From: Chlorops oryzae | Taxonomy: Eukaryota > Arthropoda > Insecta > Diptera > Chloropidae | Assembly: GCA_020466095.1 (NCBI GenBank) | Contig: CM035807.1 | Span: 6,600,240-6,664,239 of the forward strand | Length of the DNA stretch: 64,000 bases | Reading direction: 5' to 3' | Part shown: positions 1-12,520 of the stretch, piece after piece | Layout: each line of letters opens with the position of its first letter | How positions within the stretch are numbered: position 1 is the stretch's first letter | The notes under the pieces: generated by a model | What the model saw: only the letters and a program-made list of their open reading frames with translations | The model's database searches: none | What the model was told of the DNA's origin: nothing | Translations under genes and position numbers: made by a program

Positions 1-2540
1 GAAATTTTTTGGGAATCTCTTAGATCTAGAGATAGAAGCGTCCATGCCAAATTTCAAGACCCTAGGGTAACTCCTTCTATGATTTACCAAGAAATGTATG
101 GAGGTTAAGCGCTTGAACTCCATACATTTCTTGGTAAATCATAGAAGGAGTTGCCCTAGGGTCTTGAAATTTGGCATGGACGCTTCTATCTCTAGATCTA
201 AGAGATTCCCAAAAAATTTTCGAAATCGAACCACCCCAACCCCCTCAAACAGAAAACGGGTTTTTCCAAAATCCACAATTTTGAACCCACGGGACCGACA
301 TTCGGAATTTAACTTAATGTTGTGCCCCAAAGTCGGAAAAGTTCAACTTCGTAACTCTGCCACGCCTACTTTTTGTGCTACGCCCACTCAAAGACCTCTG
401 TCACTAATTCGTGACGTATGAACCTAGTTCAGATAACATGCATAGCTAAGACTCAAACAACTAGCATAGCGAATACACAAGCTTTTGACAAGCTTTTTCA
501 CGTTCGCGTCTTAAGTCTGCTCTTACGTCACGAATATCTGATAAAGGACTTTAAGAGGGCGTAGCACAAAAAGTAGGCGTGGCAGCGTTACGAACTTGAT
601 TTTTTCCAACTCTGGGGCACAAAAGTAAGCTAAAATCCGAATGTGGGTCCCGTGGGTTCAAAATTGTAGATTTTAGAAAAACCCGTTTTCTGTTTGAGGG
701 GTTGGGGTGGTTCGATTTCGAAAATTTTTTTGGGAATCTCTTAGATCTAGAGATAGAAGCTCCATGCCAAATTTCAAGACCCTAGGGTAACTCCTTCTAT
801 GATTTACCAAGAAATGTATGGAGGTTAAGCGCTTGAACTCCATACATTTCTTGGTAAATCATAGAAGGAGTTGCCCTAGGGTCTTGAAATTTGGCATGGA
901 CGCTTCTATCTCTAGATCTAAGAGATTCCCAAAAAATTTTCGAAATCGAACCACCCCAACCCCCTCAAACAGAAAACGGGTTTTTCCAAAATCCACAATT
1001 TTGAACCCACGGGACCGACATTCGGAATTTAACTTAATGTTGTGCCCCAAAGTCGGAAAAGTTCAACTTCGTAACTCTGCCACGCCTACTTTTTGTGCTA
1101 CGCCCACTCAAAGACCTCTGTCACTAATTCGTGACGTATGAACCTAGTTCAGATAACATGCATAGCTAAGACTCAAACAACTAGCATAGCGAATACACAA
1201 GCTTTTTCACGTTCGCGTCTTAAGTCTGCTCTTACGTCACGAATATCTGATAAAGGACTTTAAGAGGGCGTAGCACAAAAAGTAGGTGTGGCAGCGTTAC
1301 GAACTTGAACTTTTCCAACTCTGGGGCACAAAAGTAAGCTAAAATCCGAATGTGGGTCCCGTGGGTTCAAAATTGTAGATTTTAGAAAAACCCGTTTTCT
1401 GTTTGAGGGGGTTGGGGTGGTTCGATTTCGAAAATTTTTTGGGAATCTCTTAGATCTAGAGATAGAAGCGTCCATGCCAAATTTCAAGACCCTAGGGTAA
1501 CTCCTTCTATGATTTACCAAGAAATGTATGGAGGTTAAGCGCTTGAACTCCATACATTTCTTGGTAAATCATAGAAGGAGTTGCCCTAGGGTCTTGAAAT
1601 TTGGCATGGACGCTTCTATCTCTAGATCTAAGAGATTCCCAAAAAATTTTCGAAATCGAACCACCCCAACCCCCTCAAACAGAAAACGGGTTTTTCCAAA
1701 ATCCACAATTTTGAACCCACGGGACCGACATTCGGAATTTAACTTAATGTTGTGCCCCAAAGTCGGAAAAGTTCAACTTCGTAACTCTGCCACGCCTACT
1801 TTTTGTGCTACGCCCACTCAAAGACCTCTGTCACTAATTCGTGACGTATGAACCTAGTTCAGATAACATGCATAGCTAAGACTCAAACAACTAGCATAGC
1901 GAATACACAAGCTTTTTCACGTTCGCGTCTTAAGTCTGCTCTTACGTCACGAATATCTGATAAAGGACTTTAAGAGGGCGTAGCACAAAAAGTAGGCGTG
2001 GCAGCGTTACGAACTTGAACTTTTCCAACTCTGGGGCACAAAAGTAAGCTAAAATCCGAATGTGGGTCCCGTGGGTTCAAAATTGTAGATTTTAGAAAAA
2101 CCCGTTTTCTGTTTGAGGGGGTTGGGGTGGTTCGATTTCGAAAATTTTTTGGGAATCTCTTAGATCTAGAGATAGAAGCGTCCATGCCAAATTTCAAGAC
2201 CCTAGGGTAACTCCTTCTATGATTTACCAAGAAATGTATGGAGGTTAAGCGCTTGAACTCCATACATTTCTTGGTAAATCATAGAAGGAGTTGCCCTAGG
2301 GTCTTGAAATTTGGCATGGACGTTTCTATCTCTAGATCTAAGAGATTCCCAAAAAATTTTCGAAATCGAACCACCCCAACCCCCTCAAACAGAAAACGGG
2401 TTTTTCCAAAATCCACAATTTTGAACCCACGGGACCGACATTCGGAATTTAACTTAATGTTGTGCCCCAAAGTCGGAAAAGTTTAACTTCGTAATACTGC
2501 CACGCCTACTTTTTGTTCTACGCCCACTCAAAGTTGGCAA
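1..2540. repeat. Tandem array of long near-palindromes (hairpin satellite)
   Basis: The stretch is a head-to-tail array with a period of 720 bp once and then 710 bp, cut by the left window edge. Each period holds a near-perfect inverted repeat of about 615 bp, with arms of about 305 bp and almost no loop. The complete ones are roughly 524-1138 and 1234-1848; a partial one ends near 418 and a last one runs from about 1944 and loses similarity near 2535. Centres lie near 110, 831, 1541 and 2251 at GGTTAAGCGCTTGAAC. Arms end at TTCGTGACGTA and its complement. A unique spacer of about 95 bp separates palindromes. Copies differ from each other at very few bases, while the two arms of one palindrome differ more. 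Open frames of 63-107 codons inside recur with the repeat and look like no known protein. Origin could be a fold-back transposon; I infer hairpin RNA potential. Confidence 0.93.
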
Positions 2541-3944
2541 AGACTTTAAAGAGGTGTAACATCTACACAAAAATTGTTGCGGCTCTAATATTGTGGCTTT
2601 CTCTTAGTGAAGCAGTTCCCTTCCGAATGATTCCTTTGTGACATTTCGTGACATTAAAAATTTTGATTTTCAAAACCACCCTTATACAAAACTCTTAAGG
2701 GGATTGTCTCATTGGCGAGGCTGATTTTGGACCTTGTTTAAAAAAATTCATGACAGGAAACGAAAAGACCTCTTTCAATTTAGTTTTTTATTTTATTGTG
2801 TAGGGAATGAATGAAGGTAAATAACGAAGCAGCTTGTTTTTTTTATGTGAGGGCGGCTCAAAAAGTTCTCGGCCGTAAAAGTGGATACCCAAACAATGGT
2901 GTAGTGCTGGCTGCCGCGATTCCAGGTCTTCAAGTTGTCTGAAATGAAAAAGAAAAACGAGGTTATAATCAGTATATATGTATGTCGTTATGGCATGAAC
3001 CTCCAAAATAATTTTGGTTCTTTTTTTTTTTTTGACAAAATGGCGGCTATTGAAAAATGAGTTTCGAGATAAATGCGTTTGAAGCAACTCAAAAACTACA
3101 CATTTTAGCGCAGACCTGCTCGACAAAGAAGGCTATATCTTCTAAAATATTTCGAATTTCCAAAAATAATTTTAGCACGATATTCCCAAATATCCAAATA
3201 CCCCCTTAACAAAATCGCGGCAACAAACAAGAAGTTTAATTTTGTAAACTTGTGTTAATAATAACACTGTGCTTGAATTTAGTACTTTTTTTTTTACCGA
3301 CAACATGGTGACAAATCCATAAACATAATGGGGGGGAGTGGGTTGCTAACAATCCCGTCAACTGTTTTTTAGATTGGCTCCAGTTTTTGAGATATGGCGG
3401 TTTAAAAACTATGACTAACTTCATTAAAAAATATATATCGCACACTAATCACTAAATCGTCACAATGTCTTGTACCTGCACTTGAATATATGTATATAAC
3501 GTTGACTTTTAATAATATTATTTTATATAAGAAGAGCTGTGCAGAGTAATTATTTTCATTTTTGATCTCAAACAACATTTACAATGAAATCAGATATCTT
3601 CTTTTTATCTTTTTCTTTGTTTGTTCGCACGTTTTTGAGAGCAATCAGCATTGGGCCTTATTAAGACATGGGGTTCCTAATATGGCAAAAAAGGGCAATT
3701 TATAAAATGTCTCAAATGATTACTTTTAAACACTTTTTTGAACTTATTTTTTACATTTTCGGATAAAGAAAAGGTTAAATAAAAGTGATTAAGATCCAAA
3801 CTCTCTCTAAGTTTAAACCATTTTCGCCTCTGTGACAAAAACCGTTAGCATGGCCTTATTTGGGTCAGTTTACCTTAATTACTGTCACTGTCCGGTTTTT
3901 TCCTTCAAAAGAATAACGGAAGTTTGAACTTGACTTCTAATGTA
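2541..3944. other. No gene seen; AT-rich sequence
   Basis: Short open frames here (for example 2788-3126 minus and 3236-3445 minus) resemble no known protein and are rich in homopolymer-derived codons. Poly-T runs occur near 3018 and 3287. I see no RNA gene or transposon ends that can be paired. Confidence 0.6.
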
Positions 3945-4488
3945 ATGTTCAGACGGCATTATGAATTAAGTAATTGGCTCCATGAATTACAAATGCGAAT
4001 TAACCCGTTCAGACGAAAGATTCGTAATTCGTTTTGACGTTTTGTGTGAAAAGCAACAACCCAGTCGAAAATTTCACAAATTCCAATGTAATGAAACTGT
4101 CTCAATATAAGTAAAAAATTCTTTGACCATGAAAATTTCTTTTGAAGAATGGTCTGTTGTAGCCAGCTCTTATTTTCATGATATTTTGTACAAGAATGAC
4201 ATTGGAAAGAGCACTAATTGATCTCTTATGTCATGAATGCAACAAATTCTGCCTGGGAGTATTTCTTTTCTTGCTGATTCCTTCTTCTAGTTTCGATAAA
4301 TTCCGATAACATTTAGGGAAGGCACTGATTTTATCGTAATTCGGATCGTAATTCAAAGTGAATTACGTTCGAATGAGGTTGTTCAGCTTGTCAAATTTTA
4401 TATGGCGAATTACGTTATTCACAACGTGATTCGGCTGTGAATTACGAATGAGGGGCGAATTACGTAATTCATGGTGCCGTCTGAACAT
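3945..4488. mobile_element. MITE-like element, 544 bp, TIR ATGTTCAGACGGCA
   Basis: The left end ATGTTCAGACGGCATTATG and the complement of the right end, ATGTTCAGACGGCACCATG, match; similarity continues through GAATTA(A/C)GTAATT for at least 30 bp and may extend a few bases outward. The interior holds many copies of the palindromic motif GAATTACGTAATTC and no transposase frame. I could not find a convincing target-site duplication, so the superfamily is unassigned. Confidence 0.75.
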
Positions 4489-4540
4489 GACATAATAGGA
4501 TTTTGGCTACTAATGAACATATTTCCGATTATCTATCAAA

Positions 4541-4896
4541 AACTTTTTGGTATAGAGATCTAGTTCAGACGCAAACTTTTGGTATAGAGATCTAGTCCAG
4601 ACGCGAACTTTTGGTATAGAGATCTAGTCCAGACACTAACTTTTTGGTATAGAGATCTAGTGAAGACGCAAACTTTTGGTATAGAGATCTAGTTCAGACG
4701 CGAACTTTTGGTATAGAGATCTAGTCCAGACACTAACTTTTTGGTATAGAGATCTAGTTCAGACGCGAACTTTTGGTATAGATATCTAGTCCAGACACTA
4801 ACTTTTTGGTATAGAGATCTAGTTCAGACGCAAACTTTTGGTATAGAGATCTAGTCCAGACGCGAACTTTCATTATAGAGACATAGTTCAGACGCG
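4541..4896 (+). repeat. Minisatellite, about 11 copies of a 32-33 bp unit
   Basis: The unit core is TTTTGGTATAGAGATCTAGT followed by TCAGACGCGAA or CCAGACACTAA. Two unit types partly alternate (copies 5-8 are two clean dimers), suggesting duplication of a two-unit block. The last copy is degenerate (CATTATAGAGACATAG). A short (TA)n run follows near 4958-4972. Confidence 0.93.
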
Positions 4897-5155
4897 CATC
4901 CTATCGTTATATCGCAATATATCGATACATATCCAAATATATATCGATGCTTACTATATATATATATATATAAATACCCATCCATCCAGTTAGCCGGAGG
5001 TAATCTGGTTCGAGGCAACTAGTTCTTTCACCAGAACTGAAGAACTGGTGCGGCTCAGACCTAGAAAAGTAATAAACGATTGCAACTTGTCCTTGTCACT
5101 AATAAGAGCTGCCATGATATTGATATTACAAAAACCGTTGGTACACCCAAATCAA

Positions 5156-6041
5156 ATATGGGCATTTCCATTTTGACGTGACGTGACATTCGAACGAAAA
5201 ACAAAATTTTTTTTAAATGAAGAATTGCAAATTTAAAAAAAGTTTTTTAATATTTGCATACTAATAAAGTAGCACTATGTTCAGTAAAAAAATTAGACCA
5301 ATAGATCATAAGGATTTGAGTATTGAAGCAAAAAAGTGTCCTAGCGTTACGTTACGAAAAACAGAAGTGGGTTTTGACTTAGATTACAAGTCGCAAAACT
5401 CTGCTAATTTCGCAAAACTTTTCGTATTAAACTTATAGCAATAAGATTGGAAAATATAAGAGTTCATTTTCCAAGTTTTAAAATTGTAAAATCGTTTGTC
5501 GTTCGTTTTTTATTGGCCTTAATTACCTGGCGTTACGTTACCTGGCGTTACGTTACTAAAATTTCAAAAGGGTCTTAGTCATGAAAATAGTTTTTTATTT
5601 TAACCTTTTTTCCTTTTAATTCATAAATTCTGGTAATTATAAATAGAAGGGACAATAATAAATTTTATCAAAAACAATATTTAATTGAGCTTGCGTAATT
5701 AGAAGATAATTATCAACTTATTCGTTAAAGAAATTTTTGTTGTTGTTGTTTTGGTTGATTCTTCTGAATGGAATTATTAAGGATGATAACTTCCATTGAT
5801 CAGGTTACTAATATGGCCCAAATTTCATAGATAAAGCACTTTTAAAGGTAATTTAAGAAATACAAATACAACAAAATAAGCCTTTACCTATGTTTTACAG
5901 AAATGAGGGCTGACTATAACCACCAATCTTCTTAAATAGTGGAATTCAGATGTGTTACTATGATAGTACATACCCAAAAATTGTTTTAAGGAACTGGGGC
6001 ATTTTCATTTCCGGTAGACTTTTCTGTGGAAATGCCCATAT
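5156..6041. mobile_element. Non-autonomous DNA transposon, 886 bp, TIR ATATGGGCATTTCCA
   Basis: The 15-bp left end is repeated as its exact complement at 6027-6041. The left side continues with GACGTGACGTGACATTCG. The interior has repeated GCGTTACGTTAC motifs near 5340 and 5529-5556 and no coding potential. The same GGGCA(T/A)TTCC start is seen in elements at 19002 and 37903. Confidence 0.65.
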
Positions 6042-6128
6042 AAAATGCACTGAAAAAAGCAGAAGAATTAAGTCACCTCTATTATATTTTTACTTATGAA
6101 ACTCATTTATTTTCAACCAAACACTTAT

Positions 6129-6211
6129 ACAGTGAAAATCGGTTATAACGATGTCGAAGGGACCAGCAAAAATCCATCGTTATAACCGATAATCGCTATA
6201 TCCGGGGACAG
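6129..6211. mobile_element. pogo/Tigger-like terminal fragment with hairpin
   Basis: A TA is followed by CAGTGAAAATCGGTTATAAC, which resembles the CAGTG ends of pogo/Tigger elements. ATCGGTTATAACGATG at 6139-6154 is repeated as its exact complement at 6175-6190, giving a 16-bp stem. No transposase is left. Poly-A and (AT)n follow at about 6255-6291. Confidence 0.5.
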
Positions 6212-6256
6212 AAATTAAGAAGAATTAGAACTTTATAATAAATATAATATAATAAT

Positions 6257-6287
<31 letters not shown>

Positions 6288-6293
6288 TATACT

Positions 6294-8848
6294 GTATATA
6301 AATATGCCAAGGCATAGCAAAGTTGTACAAATGCCTATATAAATATGCGAATAAGTATGAAAATATGAGAATAAATACTAGGGCAACGGAAATTTTTTTT
6401 TAATAATTAAAAAAATCAAAAGCAATAAGAAATAAAAAAAAACATTACCTTGGCTGCCCACAAAAAAAAAAAAAAAAAAAAAAATAAAATAGGGAACACC
6501 TTTGTGACTGCGACAAGCTGTATACATGGCGGCGGGCGTAATGCTCCATAAAAAAATGAAGCATTCAGCTGAACTAGTAAGTAATACTGAAAGACACAAT
6601 CAATTAATTTAATTTAATTTAATTTCGGAAATATACATTTGCAAGTGTACTAAGAAGACCCAGTACTGGTGGAGTTGGAACTAGTAGAACGCTAGAGTTT
6701 ATTTACTCGCAATTCCTGAAGGGATATGTTATAAAGATTCAAATTAGCCATCACTCAAAAAGTAATTTGAAGTGATGCCAAATTAATTTTTTTCAGAATC
6801 CTTAAAAACTAAAAACTACCATATGAAGATGAAACATTATTTTGAGACGCGAATATAAGCGGGGAAATTCGCTTACATTTTACAGTTCGAGCAAAAGAAT
6901 AAAGAAAAACGATGGATATGGGCGAGACGGAAATAACCCGAAACCACTGTATTAAATTGCTGCGGCGCATATATACATTTGCGAACGATGGCAAAAAGAC
7001 GGGAATTCGCTTGGCATAAAACCTGGCAGCACTGGTTGTAAATTCAAAAGATTTTCACTTCAAATTCAGTCGCGTTTGAATCTCCTGACTACCACAAACG
7101 TGCATTTGGAAAAAGCGGAAGAACGGGAAAGTCTTAAAAAAAGGAAAGCGCGCTTGCCCAAGTGACTGTGTTAGTGCTATTGGTTTGTTTGAATTCAGTT
7201 TGGTAACGGCTTTTGCAGTTTGAAATTTCAAAAAAAAAAAAAAAAAACAAATAGATATTTATGAAAAATAAAACAATATTAATACATTTGAATTACAATA
7301 AAATAAACTAAATGGAAAAACATTCCTTTATAATTTTATGAAACTGTTTGAATGTCGACAAAGTTTAAAAAAGAAAATGTGGGAAATTAAGAGATTATCT
7401 TTTGACGCGCGAGTTTAATTCGTTTTTTGTTTTTTAATTTAATGTTTTTCAGTACGTTTGACTGGTTTGTTTGTTTATTTTGCTCACTGACAGTCAAAGC
7501 GAAATTATCAATTTGCGAAATTTTTAATTGGACTTTTCAAAACAAAACAAAGCAAGAACAAAAAAAAAACTCTGAAATTTATTTTTGTGATTAATTTGAT
7601 TGCGCTTCACATTGACAACGATCATAAAAAATAATGTTTTTCTTTTTTCTTATCAATTGCTTGAACCTTGACATTTAAAAAAAAAAAAAAACAAAAACAT
7701 CGAAATAGATGAAAGGAACTGACCTATGCATCTGTAGTTTAAATTGCGGATATGAATTTTTTGTTGAACTGTGGAAATTAACAAAAAATATTGTTTTTTT
7801 CGTGGTGTCTTTTTATTGGGCTGAATTTTATTTACCTTCCGAAATTTGCGTAAACAATTTCATTTCAATGATTGCCATTGGTGCGTTGCGTAATTAAAAA
7901 TTTTTTTTAATTAAAAGCACTTAACAAATCGACTGAAAAAAATATTTAAAAATCAAATCGGTTTGATGAAAAATTTTCAGTACTTTTTTTTTTATACTAT
8001 ATGAATAATTAAGATTAAAACGAGGCAAAGGGGATCGAGAGCAAAAACTTCCCGAAAATTAAATGTTTTGCATTTACCTAAACAGCAAAACAACTAAAGT
8101 TGAAATCGGCTTCCGGGGCAGAATCACTATGCTATACCCTTTGATACGGAATGTTTGGCATTTGCGATGATAGGTATATATTTTTTAGCTCTAGAAGTTT
8201 TCAAGGACGGACAAATCGCATATGTATGATTTGCAATAACAAAAGCGCAACTATGAGTGTGCGATTAAGTGGACAGGTTACCTGTGAACACATTTCTTGC
8301 ATTAGCTCCAATTTGAAAAATTTTTGAGTTGTGACACTTTTGTTGTACATGTGAGATACATACATATTTCGTTTGAAAATGGACTGAAGGTATTATGACA
8401 AAATGTCATAGATATGGGCAAATCCAGCAGAAAGTAAACCAAGTGCCAAAAAATAAAATTTGGTTTTGTCAAATTTCAAAAAATTTTCACTTGAATTTTT
8501 TTGTTTAGAAGTTATGAGGAAAACGGGTTTCCCCCTTTATCAATATCAATTTCAGTTCCTGTTCCGTGCTTGCCATTTGAATGATTTCGGCGAATTAACG
8601 AAAGCGTTCTCCATTTTAAGCAAATCTAAGAAATTTTCCATTTTTTTTATGCGCTTGGTAGAACACGCATAGAACTCTGAACGTCCCCACAGATGCAATA
8701 TAATGCTTTCTTTTATTTTCAATTAGCACGATCTTCTCCTAAGCTCCTAAGCGTCCATTAATTACCTCCACAAAACAAGTACTTCCCATGCCATCAATCA
8801 ATGGCTGTGTCCTGTTACATAATGAAAATGTTGTGGTATTCAAGCAGC
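6294..8848. other. No gene seen; AT-rich with homopolymer runs
   Basis: Poly-A runs lie near 6461-6484, 7229-7247 and 7679-7691. Open frames such as 7709-7897 and 8460-8672 are Phe/Lys-rich products of AT-rich DNA and match nothing I recognise. No transposon ends could be paired. Confidence 0.55.
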
Positions 8849-9061
8849 TGTGAAAATTGAAGTGTGCAAATTTTGCACCATCAAATTTTGCCCTTTTGTA
8901 TGAACGACTCTGCGAAGAACGAATGCAAAACTTGTGCGATAACATGACGCAAATTTTGCCCATCAAAATCGATGTGCAATATTTGCCCGGCCGCGGAATT
9001 TTTTTTCCATTCAAACAAATTTGCGAGGCTGCAAATATTGCACACCAGTTTGAATCCCAGG
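8849..9061. repeat. Imperfect inverted-repeat block, possible MITE
   Basis: The left side has GTGTGCAAATTTTGCA near 8863 and the right side ends with its near-complement TGCAAATATTGCACAC near 9030. GCAAA/TTTGC motifs recur between them, which leaves both strands open (8857-9204 plus, 8739-9221 minus). No target duplication was found. Confidence 0.35.
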
Positions 9062-10970
9062 AGTATGGAAAAATAAATATACGCGGAAAATCGTATTCTT
9101 TAACTGTTGAAATTGAAATCTTACGTGTGATTTGGCGAGGATGGGTGGGTGTCAAAATTCTGAGAAAATCTGTTGACGTAATTAATGCAAGTCTCCTTAT
9201 ATGAGCGATGCTCGATGACAAAAATACAGGTGGTAAATATTTGCAACGTCCTTAACTCAGTGTCCTGAACGCCTATTTTACTAAATAACTAGACGAATGA
9301 ATCGAAAGGTTAGTTCCCTTGAGCTATACGCAAATTTTGAATAGTCTTTTTTTTTTTTTTTGTAACATATTTGATCACGGAAATGAAGAATTTCCATATT
9401 GATTTGAAAACCCTTAAAATTTTTCTATCATCTGCAACGGAAAATCTTTCAACAGGCATGTTCTTATTAATGAAAGCTATCATTTCTATTCCTATATTAT
9501 CGATAAACCTGCCGCTTTTCCAACTTTTAAGGCAAGTAAATCTAAATTATCGCATCCCTTACATATTGAAAGCTTAACTTGAAGTGTACGAGAACAGCGT
9601 CACTATTCTCTGGACTTGGCCATATTTTTGAAGCAGTTAAACCTTAGACTCAGTTTTTCAGTTTGGAGATTTTCTGGAGGAAAAGCAATAAAGTGTATGT
9701 TGCTAAACTGGAAAATAGATTAGAAAAACCACCATAAATTACCCATAAATGAAAAGGTTCGGACACTTCTTCGAAGATCCCTGAAAACAGGCGGTCATTT
9801 TGATCCAAAACAATCGTTTTCATAAATTTTGAAAAACACTTTCATATAAGTATCCACACTCGACTCAGTTAATAACGAATGAAATGAGTAATAAAATTTT
9901 AATTAATGAACTAAATTTACTTAGAATTTTTTATTAAATTAACTTCCCTGGAAAAATTTCCTTCGACTTCCATAGCCCGTTTAAAATGTATGAGTATGTG
10001 TTGTCTTTTGCCCAGCACACTTTGACATTAACAGAAATTCTGAAAGGAATTTCCATAACCATCTGGTATTCATATCAATAATGAAAGATTTTCAGTTCAC
10101 TTTGTACATTTACAGTGAAAACATTCGATGGGGACAAGCAAATGAACTCTCTATAGAGAAAATCAATAACACAAGCAGATCAAAATGCACTGAACCCATT
10201 GAAGGACTTGTTAAGGAACATTTTATAATGAAGAGGCTCGACTGTATCATTTACGAAGTCAATTTCACCGACACAGTTTGCAAATTTTAATCACAATGAT
10301 GACGATGCCTTCAGGCAATTAAACGGAATTTCTTAAATTTCACCAATTCCGAGAAATTTCTTTTGTTATTCAATTCAATTAATTTTCGTACCAACCTGCC
10401 ACATCAGCCCTAAATGGATGTTTAAATAACAAAAGTTTCCCCAGTATTCTCATTACAATTTCCATTAAAACAATTTGGGGAACTTTTTTTTTTTTTTTTT
10501 TTTGTGAAGACGTTAATTGACTTGAACTCTTTTGAAATTTGAGCAATTTCAAATAAAACTCATTCAATCGCACGATGCGAGCACAAGAATTAATGTTAAC
10601 CCTTTCGCGTCGGAGTTTTTTTCTCGAAACACAGGCATTTTTTGAAAAAATGATTGCAGAAATGGATAAAGGAGCAAAAACAATCATGTTCTGCATACTC
10701 AAAAATTTCGAATGTCCTTCGGTTATCGTGGATATACAATCCCAATAACAGTTTTAGATAGGACGCATATGTCCTAATAGAAAAAATCAAGTTTTAACTG
10801 AGTGGGACGTATTGTCCCAGTAGATGCGAAAGGGTTAAAGGACTCACTCGAAAATGGTTCAAAGCTCTTGTTGTTGTTTATTGCTCAGGGTGAAATTCTT
10901 TCAAATTAATTATCATATTTCAAGCCATATCAAGGCTTGAAGTCAAACCAATTAAGAATAAATTGAAGTA
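9062..10970. other. No gene seen
   Basis: AT-rich sequence with poly-T near 9348-9361 and 10488-10503. Open frames at 9371-9577, 10081-10290 and 10379-10702 have no recognisable domains, no plausible splice partners and no bias I can distinguish from chance. Confidence 0.5.
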
Positions 10971-11561
10971 AAAACAAGTAAGGGTGTTATAGTCAGGCGA
11001 GCCTGACAATAGAATACCCGACACAGACTCACATGTTCAAATAATTTTTAATATCAAGAGGTGTTTAAGACCAAAGGGGCCCCATATACCGACTTTTGAT
11101 AGATTTCTTTATGAAAACTGCCCCTTTGCCACGCCCACTTTTCCAATTTTTGTTGAACTATTATCGGAGGCTTAAATATACGCTCAAATTTTAAGTTTCA
11201 TTAAAATATTTCGAAAAAGTCCGATTTTAAGGCAGTTTTTTGGATTTTTGTGACAGACCCTAGTACTGGAGGTACCCCTAAAAATGGACCGATCGGGTCC
11301 ATCTCGAACTTGTTCTTACTCATGTCCCCGTGAGCACGCATACCAAATTTTGTCGAGATAGCTCAACTCCTTCGATAAGATAACTGTATACAGACAATCA
11401 GACAGACAGACGGATAGACAGACATGTCTAAGTCGAATCTTCTTGGTGACGCTAATCATTTCTGTATATATTTTGTATGGTATATATCGACTGGTTCTGG
11501 GTGTTACACACAACCACACAAACGCAATATACCCTCGACACAGAGTGTGTCGGGTATAAAT
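10971..11561 (-). mobile_element. INE-1/Helentron-like dispersed repeat
   Basis: It starts with AACAAGTAAGGGTGTTATAG followed by AGTCAGGCGAGCCTGAC and ends with GTGTGTCGGGTATAAATATA. In between are a GCCACGCCCACTT motif, a (GTCT)n-rich tract near 11380-11425 and a copy of GGTTCTGGGTGTTACAC. The same signature appears reversed at 43671-44142 and as a terminal fragment near 38599. Open frames inside are not genes. Confidence 0.65.
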
Positions 11562-12040
11562 ATATAAATGTTTGCGAAAACATGATTCTTCGCGTTACAT
11601 GAGATAAATTTGCCTTTAGGTCGGTGTTAACTGCTAGCATTACTTTATTGAAATTCACCCACTTGAGTCTTGCCTCCTTCCTTCAGAGAAATGGATACTT
11701 TGTTTGTATATATCATTTGAAATTTCATTAAAATTCGCTCTTCAAAATCTTCAAAAAATTGAATTATTTGAATGAAAACGACCAGATACCTTATCATCAT
11801 AATCACCATTTCTATCGACATGCCTACGGCCTTCTTTATATTTTGACCCTCTTTGGCGCAATTGTTTTTAGCGAACTTTAGACAAATGTCTTAAGGTTTC
11901 AATTTAAATTGATGTAATTTTGGTCCTTATGGTCCTTACACTCGTTAGGATAGATATTAATGAAGCTGGATTAATTTCATCCAAACAAAATATCTGAAGG
12001 GGTAATTTATTGTAGTACAGCGGAGTCTGGAATCGAATTC

Positions 12041-12520
12041 TATACTCAGCGTAAGCAGGGTATATTAGTTTTGTGCGTATCTTGTAACAAATAGAAATAA
12101 GCTCCGCAAGTATAGACAAATATATATACATATATATATATATTCTAGATCGGGATCGGAATGATTGAATTGATTTAGGTCATGTCCGTCCGTCCGTCCG
12201 TCCATCTGTAGTCGGATCTCCTTCCGTTCGAAAAATTTGGCACACAGGTATTTTGAGAACGAGAACGATTCTAAGTGAAAATGGGCGATATCCTCTCACT
12301 GCCACGCCAACAAATACCTACAGATTTTTCGTAGCTTCCGAAGTAAAAAGCATAGTTTTTAATTCGAAACATCAGTTAATCCAGACGAATGAAAGGTGTA
12401 GGAAAAATTGATGTGGTCCGCCAACAAAAATTAATTTTTCCTTACTTGTAATATTGTATATTGTCGGATCGCTGGGTATATGAAAGTCGGGAATGACCGA
12501 CTTTAGATTTCTTACTTTTG
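12041..12520 (+). mobile_element. INE-1/DINE-1 ('mini-me') element
   Basis: Diagnostic core: TATACTCAGCGTAAGCAGGG, then GGTATATTAGTTTTGTGCG and ATCTTGTAAC, a (TA)n run at 12121-12143, and TAGGTCATG plus (TCCG)n at 12184-12204. The right end is GACCGACTTTAGATTTCTTA. This core with paired (TA)n and (GTCY)n microsatellites is known from dipteran mini-me/INE-1 repeats. The copy at 22282-22994 is similar. Confidence 0.8.

Noticed and set aside
98..2486. Recurring 63-107 codon frames on both strands
   Set aside because: They repeat with the palindromic unit and exist on both strands of the same sequence, with no known domain.
4541..4896. CRISPR-like array of 32-bp repeats
   Set aside because: The units are contiguous with no unique spacers and the genome is that of a fly; it is a minisatellite.
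7060..7200. Possible Ly6 promoter or leader exon (TTCAGTCGCG, Inr-like)
   Set aside because: A lone initiator-like word in AT-rich DNA; no clear splice donor follows, and it is 6.8 kb from exon 1.
8739..9221. 160-codon minus and 115-codon plus frames
   Set aside because: They overlap fully on opposite strands within a GCAAA/TTTGC inverted-repeat block, and neither resembles a protein family.
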